64,000 nucleotides of DNA from Gammaproteobacteria bacterium (GCA_024638505.1 JAHEKE010000008.1:54768-118767); one strand, 5' to 3'; positions 36,857-45,250 are shown, counted from the first letter of the stretch. Made by a program: numbers and translations. The notes: a model not told the origin generated them from the letters alone.

Positions 36857-38005
36857 CTAGATACCAAGTAAGCCCGCAATGACCCTGCGTTGAATATCCG
36901 ATGTACCGGAATAGATCACGCCGCCGATGGCATCACGCAAGTCGCGTTCGATTCCGTATTCACTTAAGTAACCCTTGCCACCGTGGATGCGGATTGCGTC
37001 AAGGCTGTTCTCTAGGAAAAGTTCGCTTACCACTAATTTCGTCATTGCTGCTTCCATAGCGGGAGACTTGTTCTGGTCAATCAGCCGGGCCACTCGATAC
37101 AAAAACAGGCGTGCGGTCTCCAGTTTGATTTTCATGTCGACGATACGGTTTGAAACGGTTTGGAACTTAGCAATCGCCTGACCAAACTGTTTGCGCTCAT
37201 TGGCAAATTGAATAGTCTGCTCCAACTGTCTGGCCATGGATCCAACGTGGCTAGAGAAAATAAAGCTTCGTTCATACTCCATTGAATTCGCGAAAATACT
37301 GGCACCGGCTCCTGGTTTACCTAACAGGCTGCTGTCGGGAACAAAACAGTCTTTAAATACAACGTCTCCCATAGGAGACGTACGTAGTCCCATTTTTGAC
37401 TTTGCGGACTCCAGAACAATCCCCTTTGCATTCGCCTCCACAATGAATGCCGTAACACCCCATCGACCCAGTGTTGGGTCTATAGTCGCAAAAGTAAGGA
37501 TTATGTCTGACACAGGGGCCAGGCCGATGTATATCTTTCGTCCATTGAGTATGTAACCTCCTTCAACTTTTGCAGCACGGGTATCGAGACTGAATGCGTC
37601 AGAGCCGGACTGTGCTTCGGTCATTGCATGCGCACCGAAGAGTTCACCTCTAATCATTCCCGGCAAGTACTTCTGTTTCTGCTCCTCGCTGCCAAATTTT
37701 ACGATAGGCTCTTGGACAGCCCACATCTGCCCGTTGAGGGCCAGAGTTAAACCGTTATCAGCGCAACCGTAGCCCAGCCCCTCCATAACACAGACAGTAG
37801 TGACTGCGTCATAATTTCTGCCTCCGTATTTTTCAGGAACATAGAGGCCTAGAATACCCTGCTTTGCACAGGCCACCCAGTTCTCCCGTAAAAACTTGCT
37901 TAAGTGGTCACGCTCAGAGAGATTAAGCTGCAGTTGTTCCTGCGCAAACATGATTATCTCTTTGCGAAGGTTTTGCTGCTGCTCCGTGTATGTCAAATCT
38001 ATCAT
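36857..38005 (-). CDS. Acyl-CoA dehydrogenase-like oxidase, PltE-type (carrier-bound substrate)
   Basis: This 382-aa flavoprotein has the acyl-CoA dehydrogenase fold. FAD-binding stretches are AMTEAQSGSDAFSL and the C-terminal IYSGTSDIQRRVIAG. The catalytic Glu is at the isovaleryl-CoA-dehydrogenase position, E245 in MEYERSFIF. Several stretches (GLGYGCADNGLTLAL, APVSDIILTFATIDP, GVTAFIVE) resemble PltE and PigA, which oxidise prolyl-S-carrier to pyrrolyl-S-carrier. Together with the free adenylation enzyme and free carrier protein this suggests oxidation of the carrier-bound starter residue. The gene is on the other strand, 73 bases upstream of the GT1 gene, with which it probably forms an operon. 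A role in ordinary fatty acid breakdown is less likely. Confidence 0.82.
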   Translation of the reverse strand: MIDLTYTEQQQNLRKEIIMFAQEQLQLNLSERDHLSKFLRENWVACAKQGILGLYVPEKYGGRNYDAVTTVCVMEGLGYGCADNGLTLALNGQMWAVQEPIVKFGSEEQKQKYLPGMIRGELFGAHAMTEAQSGSDAFSLDTRAAKVEGGYILNGRKIYIGLAPVSDIILTFATIDPTLGRWGVTAFIVEANAKGIVLESAKSKMGLRTSPMGDVVFKDCFVPDSSLLGKPGAGASIFANSMEYERSFIFSSHVGSMARQLEQTIQFANERKQFGQAIAKFQTVSNRIVDMKIKLETARLFLYRVARLIDQNKSPAMEAAMTKLVVSELFLENSLDAIRIHGGKGYLSEYGIERDLRDAIGGVIYSGTSDIQRRVIAGLLGI

Positions 38006-38204
38006 TGCTTCACCGAAAAGATTTATCTCGAGTATATTAATAGTAATCTGTATGGTGCGCAGTTCTCACCAACTTAGTAAGCTGAAAGAATCGCAAGGCC
38101 AATGAAACGGCTCTGCGCAAGAACTTGTTTGCTTATACGCCAAAATCCCTGTCAACCAGAGCTCCTCAAACTTCGCAAGATCTAACAATCAAATGTTTTT
38201 AGTT

Positions 38205-39263
38205 TCATCCCGCCGGTATAGTTAGTACCGGCAGTTTGCCACCTTCCCCGGTTTCCGAGAGCATGAGTATGAGCATTAAGAATCCGAACACTCTTTTGGA
38301 AGCGAAGTCCTGTGCGTTGATCCAGAACCAGTAGTTCTCATACTCCACGGCAATAAATGGGTCTTCGGGCCTTTCCTTACTGCTTCTGATCCGAATCAGC
38401 TGCTGGACGTTAGCTTCAAGGTCCGTTTTGAGAGCAGTAGTTTTCTGCGTTCGATTCTGTTCAATGTGTTTCGCCGGAACTTCGATGTACGCTGTGATCT
38501 CGATCATGATCTGAATCGCCGATCGCGTGAGGATGGCTATTTCGTCTTTGTCACCAGGGATGGCACCATAAGCCACCTTGTAACGCTGTGATTGCGGATT
38601 GAGGCCAAGCAGTTGTTTCAGCGATCGGATGATGACCGCAACATTGGGGTCCAAGGCCTCGTGATAGAAAAACAGAACGGCGGCATCATTGTGGTTAGCA
38701 CGCTGCTCGATTCGCATGCCGAATGCTCCGGACCGTTGGATCTCGCGCAGCAGGTTGATCAGTTGGTGAAAGTCTGCATCAGCCGGGCTCTGCCGCCGCT
38801 CCATCCCGGACTGGTTGCGGCGCCCATTCACTGCCTGAACTGTGGTGCGGAGAACCAGGTCGGCCGGCCAGCCCGACTGTATCAAGGACAGCACCGCGCT
38901 GGGAGGTATAGGGGCCAACAGCTTGCGTACAAAATTACTACCACTTAAGGGGGAGTAGGTAATGGTGGGGCGATCTATAAATTTGCCCTCGCCACCCAGA
39001 ATCAGGCTGTCTTGAAAATTGGTGAACTCAGCCTCCGCCGCCAACTGGCTTTCCAGTGTGTAGCCACTCACAATCTGGGCCACTTCCAGAAACACTGGAG
39101 CATCTGCGTACCTGAGCTTGACGATGTTGAGCAGGGTCTGACTTTTCCAAGATTCGGCAACGCTGTTGATGTAGTTCGAACGGTCGCGGGGAATAGTTTT
39201 GGGACCGATACTTGAACAGCTGAATAAAGCGACGGTGATAGCAAGCAAGAGGGCGGGTTTCAT
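38205..39263 (-). CDS. Putative lipoprotein of unknown function
   Basis: This is a 352-aa lipoprotein from the ATG whose complement is at 39261-39263; the open frame extends 25 codons further, but the signal peptide starts here. MKPALLLAITVALFSCSS has a basic n-region, a hydrophobic core and a lipobox with Cys at about residue 16. The mature part starts DRSNYINSVAESWKSQTLLNIVKLRYADAPVFLEV, a stretch I recall from lipoproteins of unknown function in other proteobacteria. No catalytic motif is seen. It is divergent from the aldolase gene, so the palindrome at 39413 could serve both. Confidence 0.75.
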   Translation of the reverse strand: MKPALLLAITVALFSCSSIGPKTIPRDRSNYINSVAESWKSQTLLNIVKLRYADAPVFLEVAQIVSGYTLESQLAAEAEFTNFQDSLILGGEGKFIDRPTITYSPLSGSNFVRKLLAPIPPSAVLSLIQSGWPADLVLRTTVQAVNGRRNQSGMERRQSPADADFHQLINLLREIQRSGAFGMRIEQRANHNDAAVLFFYHEALDPNVAVIIRSLKQLLGLNPQSQRYKVAYGAIPGDKDEIAILTRSAIQIMIEITAYIEVPAKHIEQNRTQKTTALKTDLEANVQQLIRIRSSKERPEDPFIAVEYENYWFWINAQDFASKRVFGFLMLILMLSETGEGGKLPVLTIPAG

Positions 39264-39412
39264 CTTACAGTCCAGACCTTGCGCGTTTCGATGAAAACCC
39301 AGATGGTAGCTTCGATTACTACGTCTTGAATGAATCATTTATCTCATGGTAGCGCGATACTGGCTGGGATGTCACACCTGCGTGCGAGGGCTGCGTGCCC
39401 GGGAATCTGATC

Positions 39413-39427
39413 GTGATAATTTATCAC
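39413..39427. promoter_or_regulatory. Perfect palindrome GTGATAATTTATCAC upstream of aldolase
   Basis: A 7+1+7 base perfect inverted repeat lies 68 bases before the aldolase ATG. Its position and AT-rich centre fit an operator for a homodimeric repressor or activator. I cannot name the regulator. A small hairpin in the leader RNA is the alternative. Confidence 0.5.
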
Positions 39428-39495
39428 CCCTTACGTCTTGCGTGATGAAAAGCTACACTTCTATGTTCAATTTGAAATTTTTAGGAGGAGAAAAA

Positions 39496-40518
39496 ATGAA
39501 TCTGCAGCAACTTAAAGACACAGCGGCGGCCATGGTCGCACCGGGTCGCGGCATACTGGCCATGGACGAGAGCCATCCAACGTGCAACAAGCGCTTCGAA
39601 AAGCTCGGCATTCCAACGACGGAAGAGAAACGGCAGGAATACAGACACATGCTGCTCAAAGAAAACGAAATGGGTCAGTTCATCGGTGGCGCTATCCTGT
39701 TTGATGAAACCATTCGTCAGCAGACCCTAGACGGCCAACCTTTTGCCGAACGTCTGCAGCAGATCGGAATCGTGCCCGGCATCAAAGTCGACCAAGGTGC
39801 GAAGGAACTGGCTCTGCACCCGGGAGAGAAAGTCACCGAAGGGCTGGACGGGCTGCGCGACCGGCTAAAAGAGTACTATGAACTGGGCGCCCGTTTTGCA
39901 AAGTGGCGCGCGGTGATTACCATCGGCCCGGACATTCCCAGTCAGGCTTGTCTTGTGGCGAATGCGCACGCGCTGGCCCGTTACGCCGCGCTTTGTCAGG
40001 AGACGGATATCGTGCCGATTGTCGAACCTGAAGTCCTGATGGATGGCAGCCACACCATCGAACGGTCTTATGAGGTTACTCACGCCATACAAAAATGCGT
40101 GTTCGAACATCTTAAGGAGCAGGGCGTGGCCTGGGAAGGTATGGTGTTGAAGCCGAATATGGTGGTCTCAGGCTATGACTGCGCTGAGCGCGCTGATGTA
40201 CAGCAGGTAGCCGAGGCAACCGTACGCTGTTTGCGGGCTACAGTACCGCTGGAGGTGCCTGGAATCGCGTTTCTCTCCGGGGGCCAGACCGATGAAGAGG
40301 CCACCTCCCATCTGAACGCCATGAATCAATTAGGCCAGAATCTTCCCTGGGCGCTCACTTTTTCCTATGGGCGGGCGCTGCAGCAAGCGGCCATGCAGGC
40401 CTGGAACGGAGACAGCGCGAACATCGATCGTGCGGCCAGGGTCATTCTGCACCGCGCCAGAATGAATGGCGCCGCGGCCAAGGGTAGGTATTCAACGGAG
40501 ATGGAACAGGCAGCTTAA
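39496..40518 (+). CDS. Fructose-bisphosphate aldolase class I
   Basis: This enzyme cleaves fructose 1,6-bisphosphate into two triose phosphates through a lysine Schiff base and needs no metal. The ATG at 39496 has a strong AGGAGG site seven bases upstream, which settles the start although the frame is open 50 codons further. The protein is 340 aa and resembles animal and plant aldolases: GRGILAMDESHPTCNKRFEKLGI, VDQGAKEL, FAKWRAVI, the Schiff-base Lys in MVLKPNMV, and FLSGGQTDEEAT. Class I aldolases of this eukaryotic type occur scattered in proteobacteria beside the class II enzyme. It appears to be a single-gene unit. Confidence 0.95.
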   Translation: MNLQQLKDTAAAMVAPGRGILAMDESHPTCNKRFEKLGIPTTEEKRQEYRHMLLKENEMGQFIGGAILFDETIRQQTLDGQPFAERLQQIGIVPGIKVDQGAKELALHPGEKVTEGLDGLRDRLKEYYELGARFAKWRAVITIGPDIPSQACLVANAHALARYAALCQETDIVPIVEPEVLMDGSHTIERSYEVTHAIQKCVFEHLKEQGVAWEGMVLKPNMVVSGYDCAERADVQQVAEATVRCLRATVPLEVPGIAFLSGGQTDEEATSHLNAMNQLGQNLPWALTFSYGRALQQAAMQAWNGDSANIDRAARVILHRARMNGAAAKGRYSTEMEQAA

Positions 40519-40532
40519 TGTCCTGTTTTGAC

Positions 40533-40549
40533 TTAAAGTAATACTTTAA
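40533..40549. promoter_or_regulatory. Palindrome TTAAAGTAATACTTTAA (first of a pair)
   Basis: An 8+1+8 perfect inverted repeat lies 15 bases after the aldolase stop in an AT-rich block. A second, closely related 17-base element follows 49 bases further on. The two share the pattern TTAWAGTRWTACTWTAA. They probably form a double operator for the small zinc-ribbon gene at 40701, although a role in RNA 3' end formation of the aldolase message is possible. Confidence 0.45.
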
Positions 40550-40581
40550 CTATTAGATAAAATTATATTAAAAACAATATC

Positions 40582-40598
40582 TTATAGTGTTACTATAA
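40582..40598. promoter_or_regulatory. Palindrome TTATAGTGTTACTATAA (second of a pair)
   Basis: This 17-base element is palindromic apart from one position and matches the element at 40533 at 13 of 17 positions. The centres are 49 bases apart, close to five helical turns, so bound dimers would sit on nearly the same face of the DNA. Its right arm can also pair with TATAGT at 40602-40607. Confidence 0.45.
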
Positions 40599-40700
40599 CA
40601 ATATAGTTTAATGTAGAATACAGTGAATTGACCGCATCTCCGTGCAGCGCGCTGCACTGGTCTATAGTTGTTGCAGTGAGCTGTCATTAGGGGGTGTTCG

Positions 40701-40901
40701 ATGAAAAAGTCAGACGATCAGGGTCAGGACGAGGCCTGGTTTTCGTGCTGGGATTGCCACTGCAATTTAGGCATGTGCGACCGGGATAATCCTCCGCAGT
40801 CCTGCGAGTACTGCGGCTCGCACGCGGTGGTGTTTACTGTTCCGCCCGATAGCCAGTGGGAGCGGGTGCACCCGGGTCGAGGAACCCTGAAGATCCGGTA
40901 A
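40701..40901 (+). CDS. Small zinc-ribbon-like protein
   Basis: This 66-aa protein has Cys residues arranged CWDCHCNLGMC and CEYCGSH, suggesting one zinc site. The ATG at 40701 is preceded by AGGGGG about six bases upstream, a usable ribosome binding site. I do not recognise the family. It follows the paired palindromes at 40533 and 40582, and its stop faces the sulfotransferase stop 17 bases away. A role as a small regulator or adaptor is possible, but nothing shows it. Confidence 0.6.
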   Translation: MKKSDDQGQDEAWFSCWDCHCNLGMCDRDNPPQSCEYCGSHAVVFTVPPDSQWERVHPGRGTLKIR

Positions 40902-40918
40902 AAAGCACCGACCCAACC

Positions 40919-41809
40919 TTACTGGTCGTACCACACGTTCAGCCCTCGGCCGATACAGGCTTCAAGGCGTTTGATATCGTCAAGAAAGTATTGGTTAAGC
41001 ATGTGGCGTCTGGTGTGTGGCGTTAAAGCGGGGTGCTTGTTTTGCAGCAGATTCATGCCGCGGGTGCGCAGGGCTTTGTATTGCCCGGCGGACAGCAGCC
41101 GCTTTAGGCCCGGGGCGATCCTGGCTTTCATCGTATCAAATAGGGCAGGGTGCTTCGGTACGAAGGTGGGATTCACTCGATTGCCTGTGGCGGCGGGCAT
41201 GTCAGCGACACCGAGAAAAGTGAAGATGTCGCGGGTTGCCTGTTTGGCGCGCCGCTCGTCTGTACCAAACAGGTCCTCGAAGACGGCAACGTGTATGCTT
41301 TGTTTGCTGAATACCTGCAGAAAGCGTGAAATTTGCGCACAATAGCGGCTCTTAAAGACGTAGTAAGGTGGCGTGTGCCAGGAGCCGAAGCGGGTGGGAA
41401 CGCTGTCAGCATCGTTCTTCAGGGCCTCGGCAAAGGAGTGATTTTTCTCTACCTGAAAGAATCGATGGTAGTTGTATTGCGAATACGCGCGATCGACCGG
41501 GTGGCGCAGCAAGAAAAGGATCTTCACCTCGGCTCCTAAGCTGTCTAAGATTCTTGGCGCGACGTATTCGAACAGCATGTAGTCCGGGCTGATATCACCG
41601 ATGATCTTCTCATTCTGAACGGGTAAATAGTGCTGCGCGTACCACGTCAGGCCTCGCTCGAAATTGATATCCCGGTCGAAATAATGAATTTCCTTTTGCG
41701 CAACGGGGAGGAATATGTCTGGATGTCGGCGCAGGATCTGGTACAGAGAGGTGGTCCCCGCTTTCTGCGCACCCGGGCAGATGAAGTTGGGGATGACCGG
41801 ATCAGTCAC
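40919..41809 (-). CDS. PAPS-dependent sulfotransferase
   Basis: This 296-aa cytoplasmic enzyme would move sulfate from PAPS to a hydroxyl or amine. The 5' phosphosulfate loop is CPGAQKAGTTSLYQIL at about residues 11-26, and the 3' phosphate region is ILFLLRHPVDRAYSQYNYH near residue 100, both characteristic of the heparan-sulfate/NodH-like group. The KEIHYFD stretch gives a probable catalytic residue. Acceptors could be surface glycans or a lipid; the glycosyltransferases and NRPS on the left are possible but unproven partners. It ends the minus-strand group that begins with the response regulator. Confidence 0.9.
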   Translation of the reverse strand: MTDPVIPNFICPGAQKAGTTSLYQILRRHPDIFLPVAQKEIHYFDRDINFERGLTWYAQHYLPVQNEKIIGDISPDYMLFEYVAPRILDSLGAEVKILFLLRHPVDRAYSQYNYHRFFQVEKNHSFAEALKNDADSVPTRFGSWHTPPYYVFKSRYCAQISRFLQVFSKQSIHVAVFEDLFGTDERRAKQATRDIFTFLGVADMPAATGNRVNPTFVPKHPALFDTMKARIAPGLKRLLSAGQYKALRTRGMNLLQNKHPALTPHTRRHMLNQYFLDDIKRLEACIGRGLNVWYDQ

Positions 41810-41851
41810 GCGGGCAGAGCGAGAAACGGTCAGCGGCGGTGAAGAACGCGG

Positions 41852-44029
41852 CTACGCCGCCAGCGGCAGCGAGACGGTAAACATGGTACCGGTCTGGCCG
41901 GGGCGGTTGGAAGCCTCAACCTTGCCTGCATGAAACTCGGCAATCAGCTTGACCACGTACAATCCCAGCCCCAGGTGCGACTGCTTTGCGTTTTTCTTGC
42001 CAACGGATACCAGCGGGTCGAACAGCCGATCGCGCATAGTTTCCGGTAATTGCTGCCCCTGGTTGATGATCATCAACCTGGCGTGGTTGTTGTGCTTATC
42101 CAGACGCACCAGTATGGGAGAGCCCTCCTCACCGAAATCAACCGCATTGTCAGCCAGCTTATCCAGCATTTGCGCAATGTGATCCTGTACCCCCTCGACG
42201 TTTAACGGGTTGGCCCGAATCTCCAGTTCGAATTTACGGTTGGGGTGCGTGAGCTGGTAGCCTTCAACGTAGCTGGAGACCAGATGCACCAGGTCGAAAC
42301 GCTCACGGGATTCGCCCTTCAGCGCTTCCTCAAGATTGGCCGCCTCGGTCAGGTTTGTGAGGATAGACCCTAAGCGGGTGATGCCATTCTTGGCCCGCGT
42401 CATGTATTTGCTTTCCTTGGTAAGGGGGATCTCATCCTGCAGGTTATCCAGGGAAGAATTGACCACATTCAGGGGGTTTTTCAGTTCGTGCGCCAGGGTA
42501 TCGGGCAGCCCTTCGAGGTAGCGGGTGTATTGACTCAGTCGGCCTAGCATGCCGCTGACGCTGCGAGACAGGTCTCCTATTTCGTCCCCCGCGTCCTCCT
42601 CCTGCACGATGTGGGTAGTCCGCACCCGTCCGTCCGGATCAATGGCCAGGTCCGTCGCGTTGCGCAACCGGCGTATACGCATGGTCAGGCGCGATGCAAA
42701 GACAAGCAGCGCCGCGGTAATAATGACGATTACCAGCAGGGTGACGCTGATGATGTTCTCCAGGATCTGCTTCTGATTTTTAAGAACCTCGTGGCTGCTT
42801 TGTTCGACTACCACCACACCCAGCACCTGGTCTCCAGACCATACCGGGTTTGCCGCCATTAGAATCTCTGCTCGGTTATCGAGTGAGGGCCGCCGCTCTG
42901 TTTGCGGCAAACCGGTCACGGCCTTTTTAAATATTTCATCGTTGCGATGGGAGACATCCGTTGCGATATCCTCAAAGTCGGCTTCCGAGCCGCCTACGAT
43001 CAGGTTGTAAACATCGTGCAACATACCGTCATACCAGCGCCGCAGGCGCTCATCCCAGGTTTGGGGTTTGCTTTCCTGCGGCTGCTCGCTCAACAACTTA
43101 CCGACCACTGCCCTGACCTGCTGCTCCCGGTCAAGCACCCATATGCGGGCAACCGGTCGATCCAGACCGCGCAGGATCTTAGCGATCTCCGGCGAATGGA
43201 TCAGCAGTCGGCTCAATGGTTCGCTGGAATCACTCCTCTTGGTCGCGGTAAGTAATTTTTCTAGCGTACGCAGCTCAGGATCATCGACGTCGGCCACGAC
43301 GAAACCCAAACGTGACTGGGAGCTGACCATGAAGCGGGGTATGCGCAGCTCTATGATATAGCCGTCACTGGTTGGGGTGATTTCTGCATCCAGGTCATAG
43401 TTTGGTTCCCCCGTCAGCGGATAATTCCAGTCCTTATCCATCAGGTATACGCTCATGCGCCCGGGCTCGGCAGCGGTGAGGACGTAACGCTTCACTCTTC
43501 CCCCCGGATTTTCAATGATCAAGCGCAGGTGGTCGCTTTTATTCAGGCTGCGCAAACTCATGTTGCGCGTTAAGAAATGATCGTCGGTGACCTGGAACAG
43601 GCCGTACAGGTAGGGGCCGCGATACCCAATTACGGTGCTGTAGCTCAAAGAGGCTGGGTCATAATCAAGACCACATTCAAGACCACGGGAGCCGTCGTAG
43701 TGCGACATCTGGTTGATTTGGTCTCCCCAGTCACGCACGTCGCCATCGAGCCGGATGTAGTTGGGTAAGGCGAAGGCGTACAGATCCGAGGGCTGCCCGA
43801 TCAGTTCCGAGGCACCGGTTTTAGGATCGAAGAATTCCGGTCGATCGTTCAGTACGGTAGAGACCGCGCGTGCGGTGAGGCTGAGAGCATTTTCCTGGCC
43901 CTGCAGCAGGAACGTTTTCAGCCCCCTTACGTACTCATAGCCCATCCAGGGAATGAGCAGCAGCGCCACTGCCACCAGCAGCAATTTGGATCTGATGCTG
44001 AGACCGTGTGACCTTTTTCCGTTAGCCAT
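41852..44029 (-). CDS. pdsS: Sensor histidine kinase, dedicated-sortase-system type
   Basis: This 725-aa membrane kinase matches, from memory, the histidine kinase of the proteobacterial dedicated sortase system. Domains in order: a membrane segment at 14-32, a large periplasmic region with a carbohydrate-binding-like stretch (IRLDGDVRDWGDQINQM), a second membrane segment near 440, HAMP, the dimerisation domain with phospho-acceptor H514 in LAHELKNPLN, and an ATPase domain with N-box LADNAVDFG and LGLGLYVVKLIAEFH. It follows the response regulator gene after 15 bases. The periplasmic domain suggests sensing of a glycan or cell-wall ligand, which is inference. The symbol rests on resemblance only. 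Confidence 0.82.
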   Translation of the reverse strand: MANGKRSHGLSIRSKLLLVAVALLLIPWMGYEYVRGLKTFLLQGQENALSLTARAVSTVLNDRPEFFDPKTGASELIGQPSDLYAFALPNYIRLDGDVRDWGDQINQMSHYDGSRGLECGLDYDPASLSYSTVIGYRGPYLYGLFQVTDDHFLTRNMSLRSLNKSDHLRLIIENPGGRVKRYVLTAAEPGRMSVYLMDKDWNYPLTGEPNYDLDAEITPTSDGYIIELRIPRFMVSSQSRLGFVVADVDDPELRTLEKLLTATKRSDSSEPLSRLLIHSPEIAKILRGLDRPVARIWVLDREQQVRAVVGKLLSEQPQESKPQTWDERLRRWYDGMLHDVYNLIVGGSEADFEDIATDVSHRNDEIFKKAVTGLPQTERRPSLDNRAEILMAANPVWSGDQVLGVVVVEQSSHEVLKNQKQILENIISVTLLVIVIITAALLVFASRLTMRIRRLRNATDLAIDPDGRVRTTHIVQEEDAGDEIGDLSRSVSGMLGRLSQYTRYLEGLPDTLAHELKNPLNVVNSSLDNLQDEIPLTKESKYMTRAKNGITRLGSILTNLTEAANLEEALKGESRERFDLVHLVSSYVEGYQLTHPNRKFELEIRANPLNVEGVQDHIAQMLDKLADNAVDFGEEGSPILVRLDKHNNHARLMIINQGQQLPETMRDRLFDPLVSVGKKNAKQSHLGLGLYVVKLIAEFHAGKVEASNRPGQTGTMFTVSLPLAA

Positions 44030-44044
44030 AAACTTTCGACCAAC

Positions 44045-44743
44045 CTATTCCGGTTGCCAGCGATAGCCTACTCCAAATACCGTCTGGATCATGGAGAAAT
44101 CGGGATCAGCTTCTTTGAATTTTTTTCTGATCCGGCGAACGTATCCATTGATCGTATTGCGTTCGACGTAACTTTGCCGCGTGATCTGCATCAAGTTTTC
44201 ATAAGTTTTAACGTGCCCCGGACGCTTGGCCAGGGCCTGCACCAGCCAGAACTCGGTCAGCGTCAGATTGATCTCTTTATTGTTCCAGCGCACCGACATG
44301 CTGTTCGGGTCCAGCTGCAGCGGGCCCAGCCGGAGGATAGCTTCCAGCTCCGTCGTCTGCGTGTGCAGAGTATCGACAATGCGAAACAGCGACGTTACCC
44401 GCACCGAGAGAAACTGCAGATTGACCGGTTTGGTAAGGTAATCCCAAGCGTCGAGACGAAGCCCGGAAACCCGATCGATGTCCGTATCCCTGGCGGTGAG
44501 GAATATAATGGGCAGCTTCGGCGCGATCGCCCGCAGGTCGCGGCACAGATCAAAGCCCCCGTCCATTTCGTCCTCCAGCATGATATCCAGTATGGCCAGA
44601 TCCGGCAGGTTCATTTTCATTCCGGCGAACGCATCTACCCGATTGCCGTAAGTTTTGACGTTATAGCCGTTAGCAATCAAAGCATCGGCGTAGTTCTCGC
44701 GCTGATCGGTGTCATCTTCTACGATAGCAATGTTTCTGGACAT
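44045..44743 (-). CDS. pdsR: Response regulator, dedicated-sortase-system type (OmpR family)
   Basis: This 232-aa transcription regulator has an N-terminal receiver domain with acidic pair E9-D10-D11, phospho-acceptor D53 in AILDIML, the Thr in FLTARD and a Lys in YLTKPV. The C-terminal winged helix has LTLTEFWLVQALAKRPGHVKT, typical of OmpR/PhoB and especially of the sortase-linked group. It is the first gene of the pair with the kinase. A TTGAC-N7-GTCAA inverted repeat lies just upstream of its start (44758-44774) and might be a self-binding site. Confidence 0.87.
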   Translation of the reverse strand: MSRNIAIVEDDTDQRENYADALIANGYNVKTYGNRVDAFAGMKMNLPDLAILDIMLEDEMDGGFDLCRDLRAIAPKLPIIFLTARDTDIDRVSGLRLDAWDYLTKPVNLQFLSVRVTSLFRIVDTLHTQTTELEAILRLGPLQLDPNSMSVRWNNKEINLTLTEFWLVQALAKRPGHVKTYENLMQITRQSYVERNTINGYVRRIRKKFKEADPDFSMIQTVFGVGYRWQPE

Positions 44744-44757
44744 GTACGCCTCTGGGT

Positions 44758-44774
44758 TTGACCTTTTAAGTCAA
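44758..44774. promoter_or_regulatory. TTGAC-N7-GTCAA inverted repeat upstream of response regulator
   Basis: The element lies 15 bases before the start codon of the response regulator. It could be a binding site of that regulator. On the minus strand TTGAC can also be read as a -35 hexamer, but the distance to the start makes this unlikely. Tentative. Confidence 0.25.
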
Positions 44775-44965
44775 TAAGATACAACAGTTACAGGCTCGTT
44801 TGCAGCTTTTTTAATAACCACGAAATCGCCATAAATATTCCCACAGTTAGACAGCGCGAAGAGGTTTAATTCACTTAAGCAGAAGCAGTTGTCCAGATTG
44901 TCAGGGATGCCGTATGTCGTTGCTTGAGCCAAGGATGGTTCGCTGGAGCAGCTGGGAGAGTGTAA

Positions 44966-45205
44966 ATGGGTAGAAAAGTATTTGTTCCACTTACAGACGA
45001 GATTCTGTACGACCATCCGGAATTGATCAATGGTCCTGTGCTGCCGTATACCGCAGGTCAGGCTTGTCATCATTGGCTCTCTGTTGAACTGAATCCGGAG
45101 GAGGGTCCAGCGAAGAGTGCGCGCGTCGCGCCGGCAAGATCTTCCCCGTTATCCCAGTGGTTGTCCGATCTTAGGTTACCGACACTCGAAAGCCTCGCGA
45201 GGTAA
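44966..45205 (+). CDS. Small hypothetical protein
   Basis: This is a 79-aa protein with GGGAGAG five to eleven bases before the ATG, so translation is plausible. The first 30 residues (GRKVFVPLTDEILYDHPELI) look like real protein; the rest is Ser/Pro/Ala-rich. I do not recognise it. It stands alone between the divergent response regulator and the convergent antiporter, and a terminator-like hairpin follows its stop. Confidence 0.45.
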   Translation: MGRKVFVPLTDEILYDHPELINGPVLPYTAGQACHHWLSVELNPEEGPAKSARVAPARSSPLSQWLSDLRLPTLESLAR

Positions 45206-45250
45206 TGCCCCATCCTTACTGAGTCCCTGAAACACCTCGCTATTGGGCTT

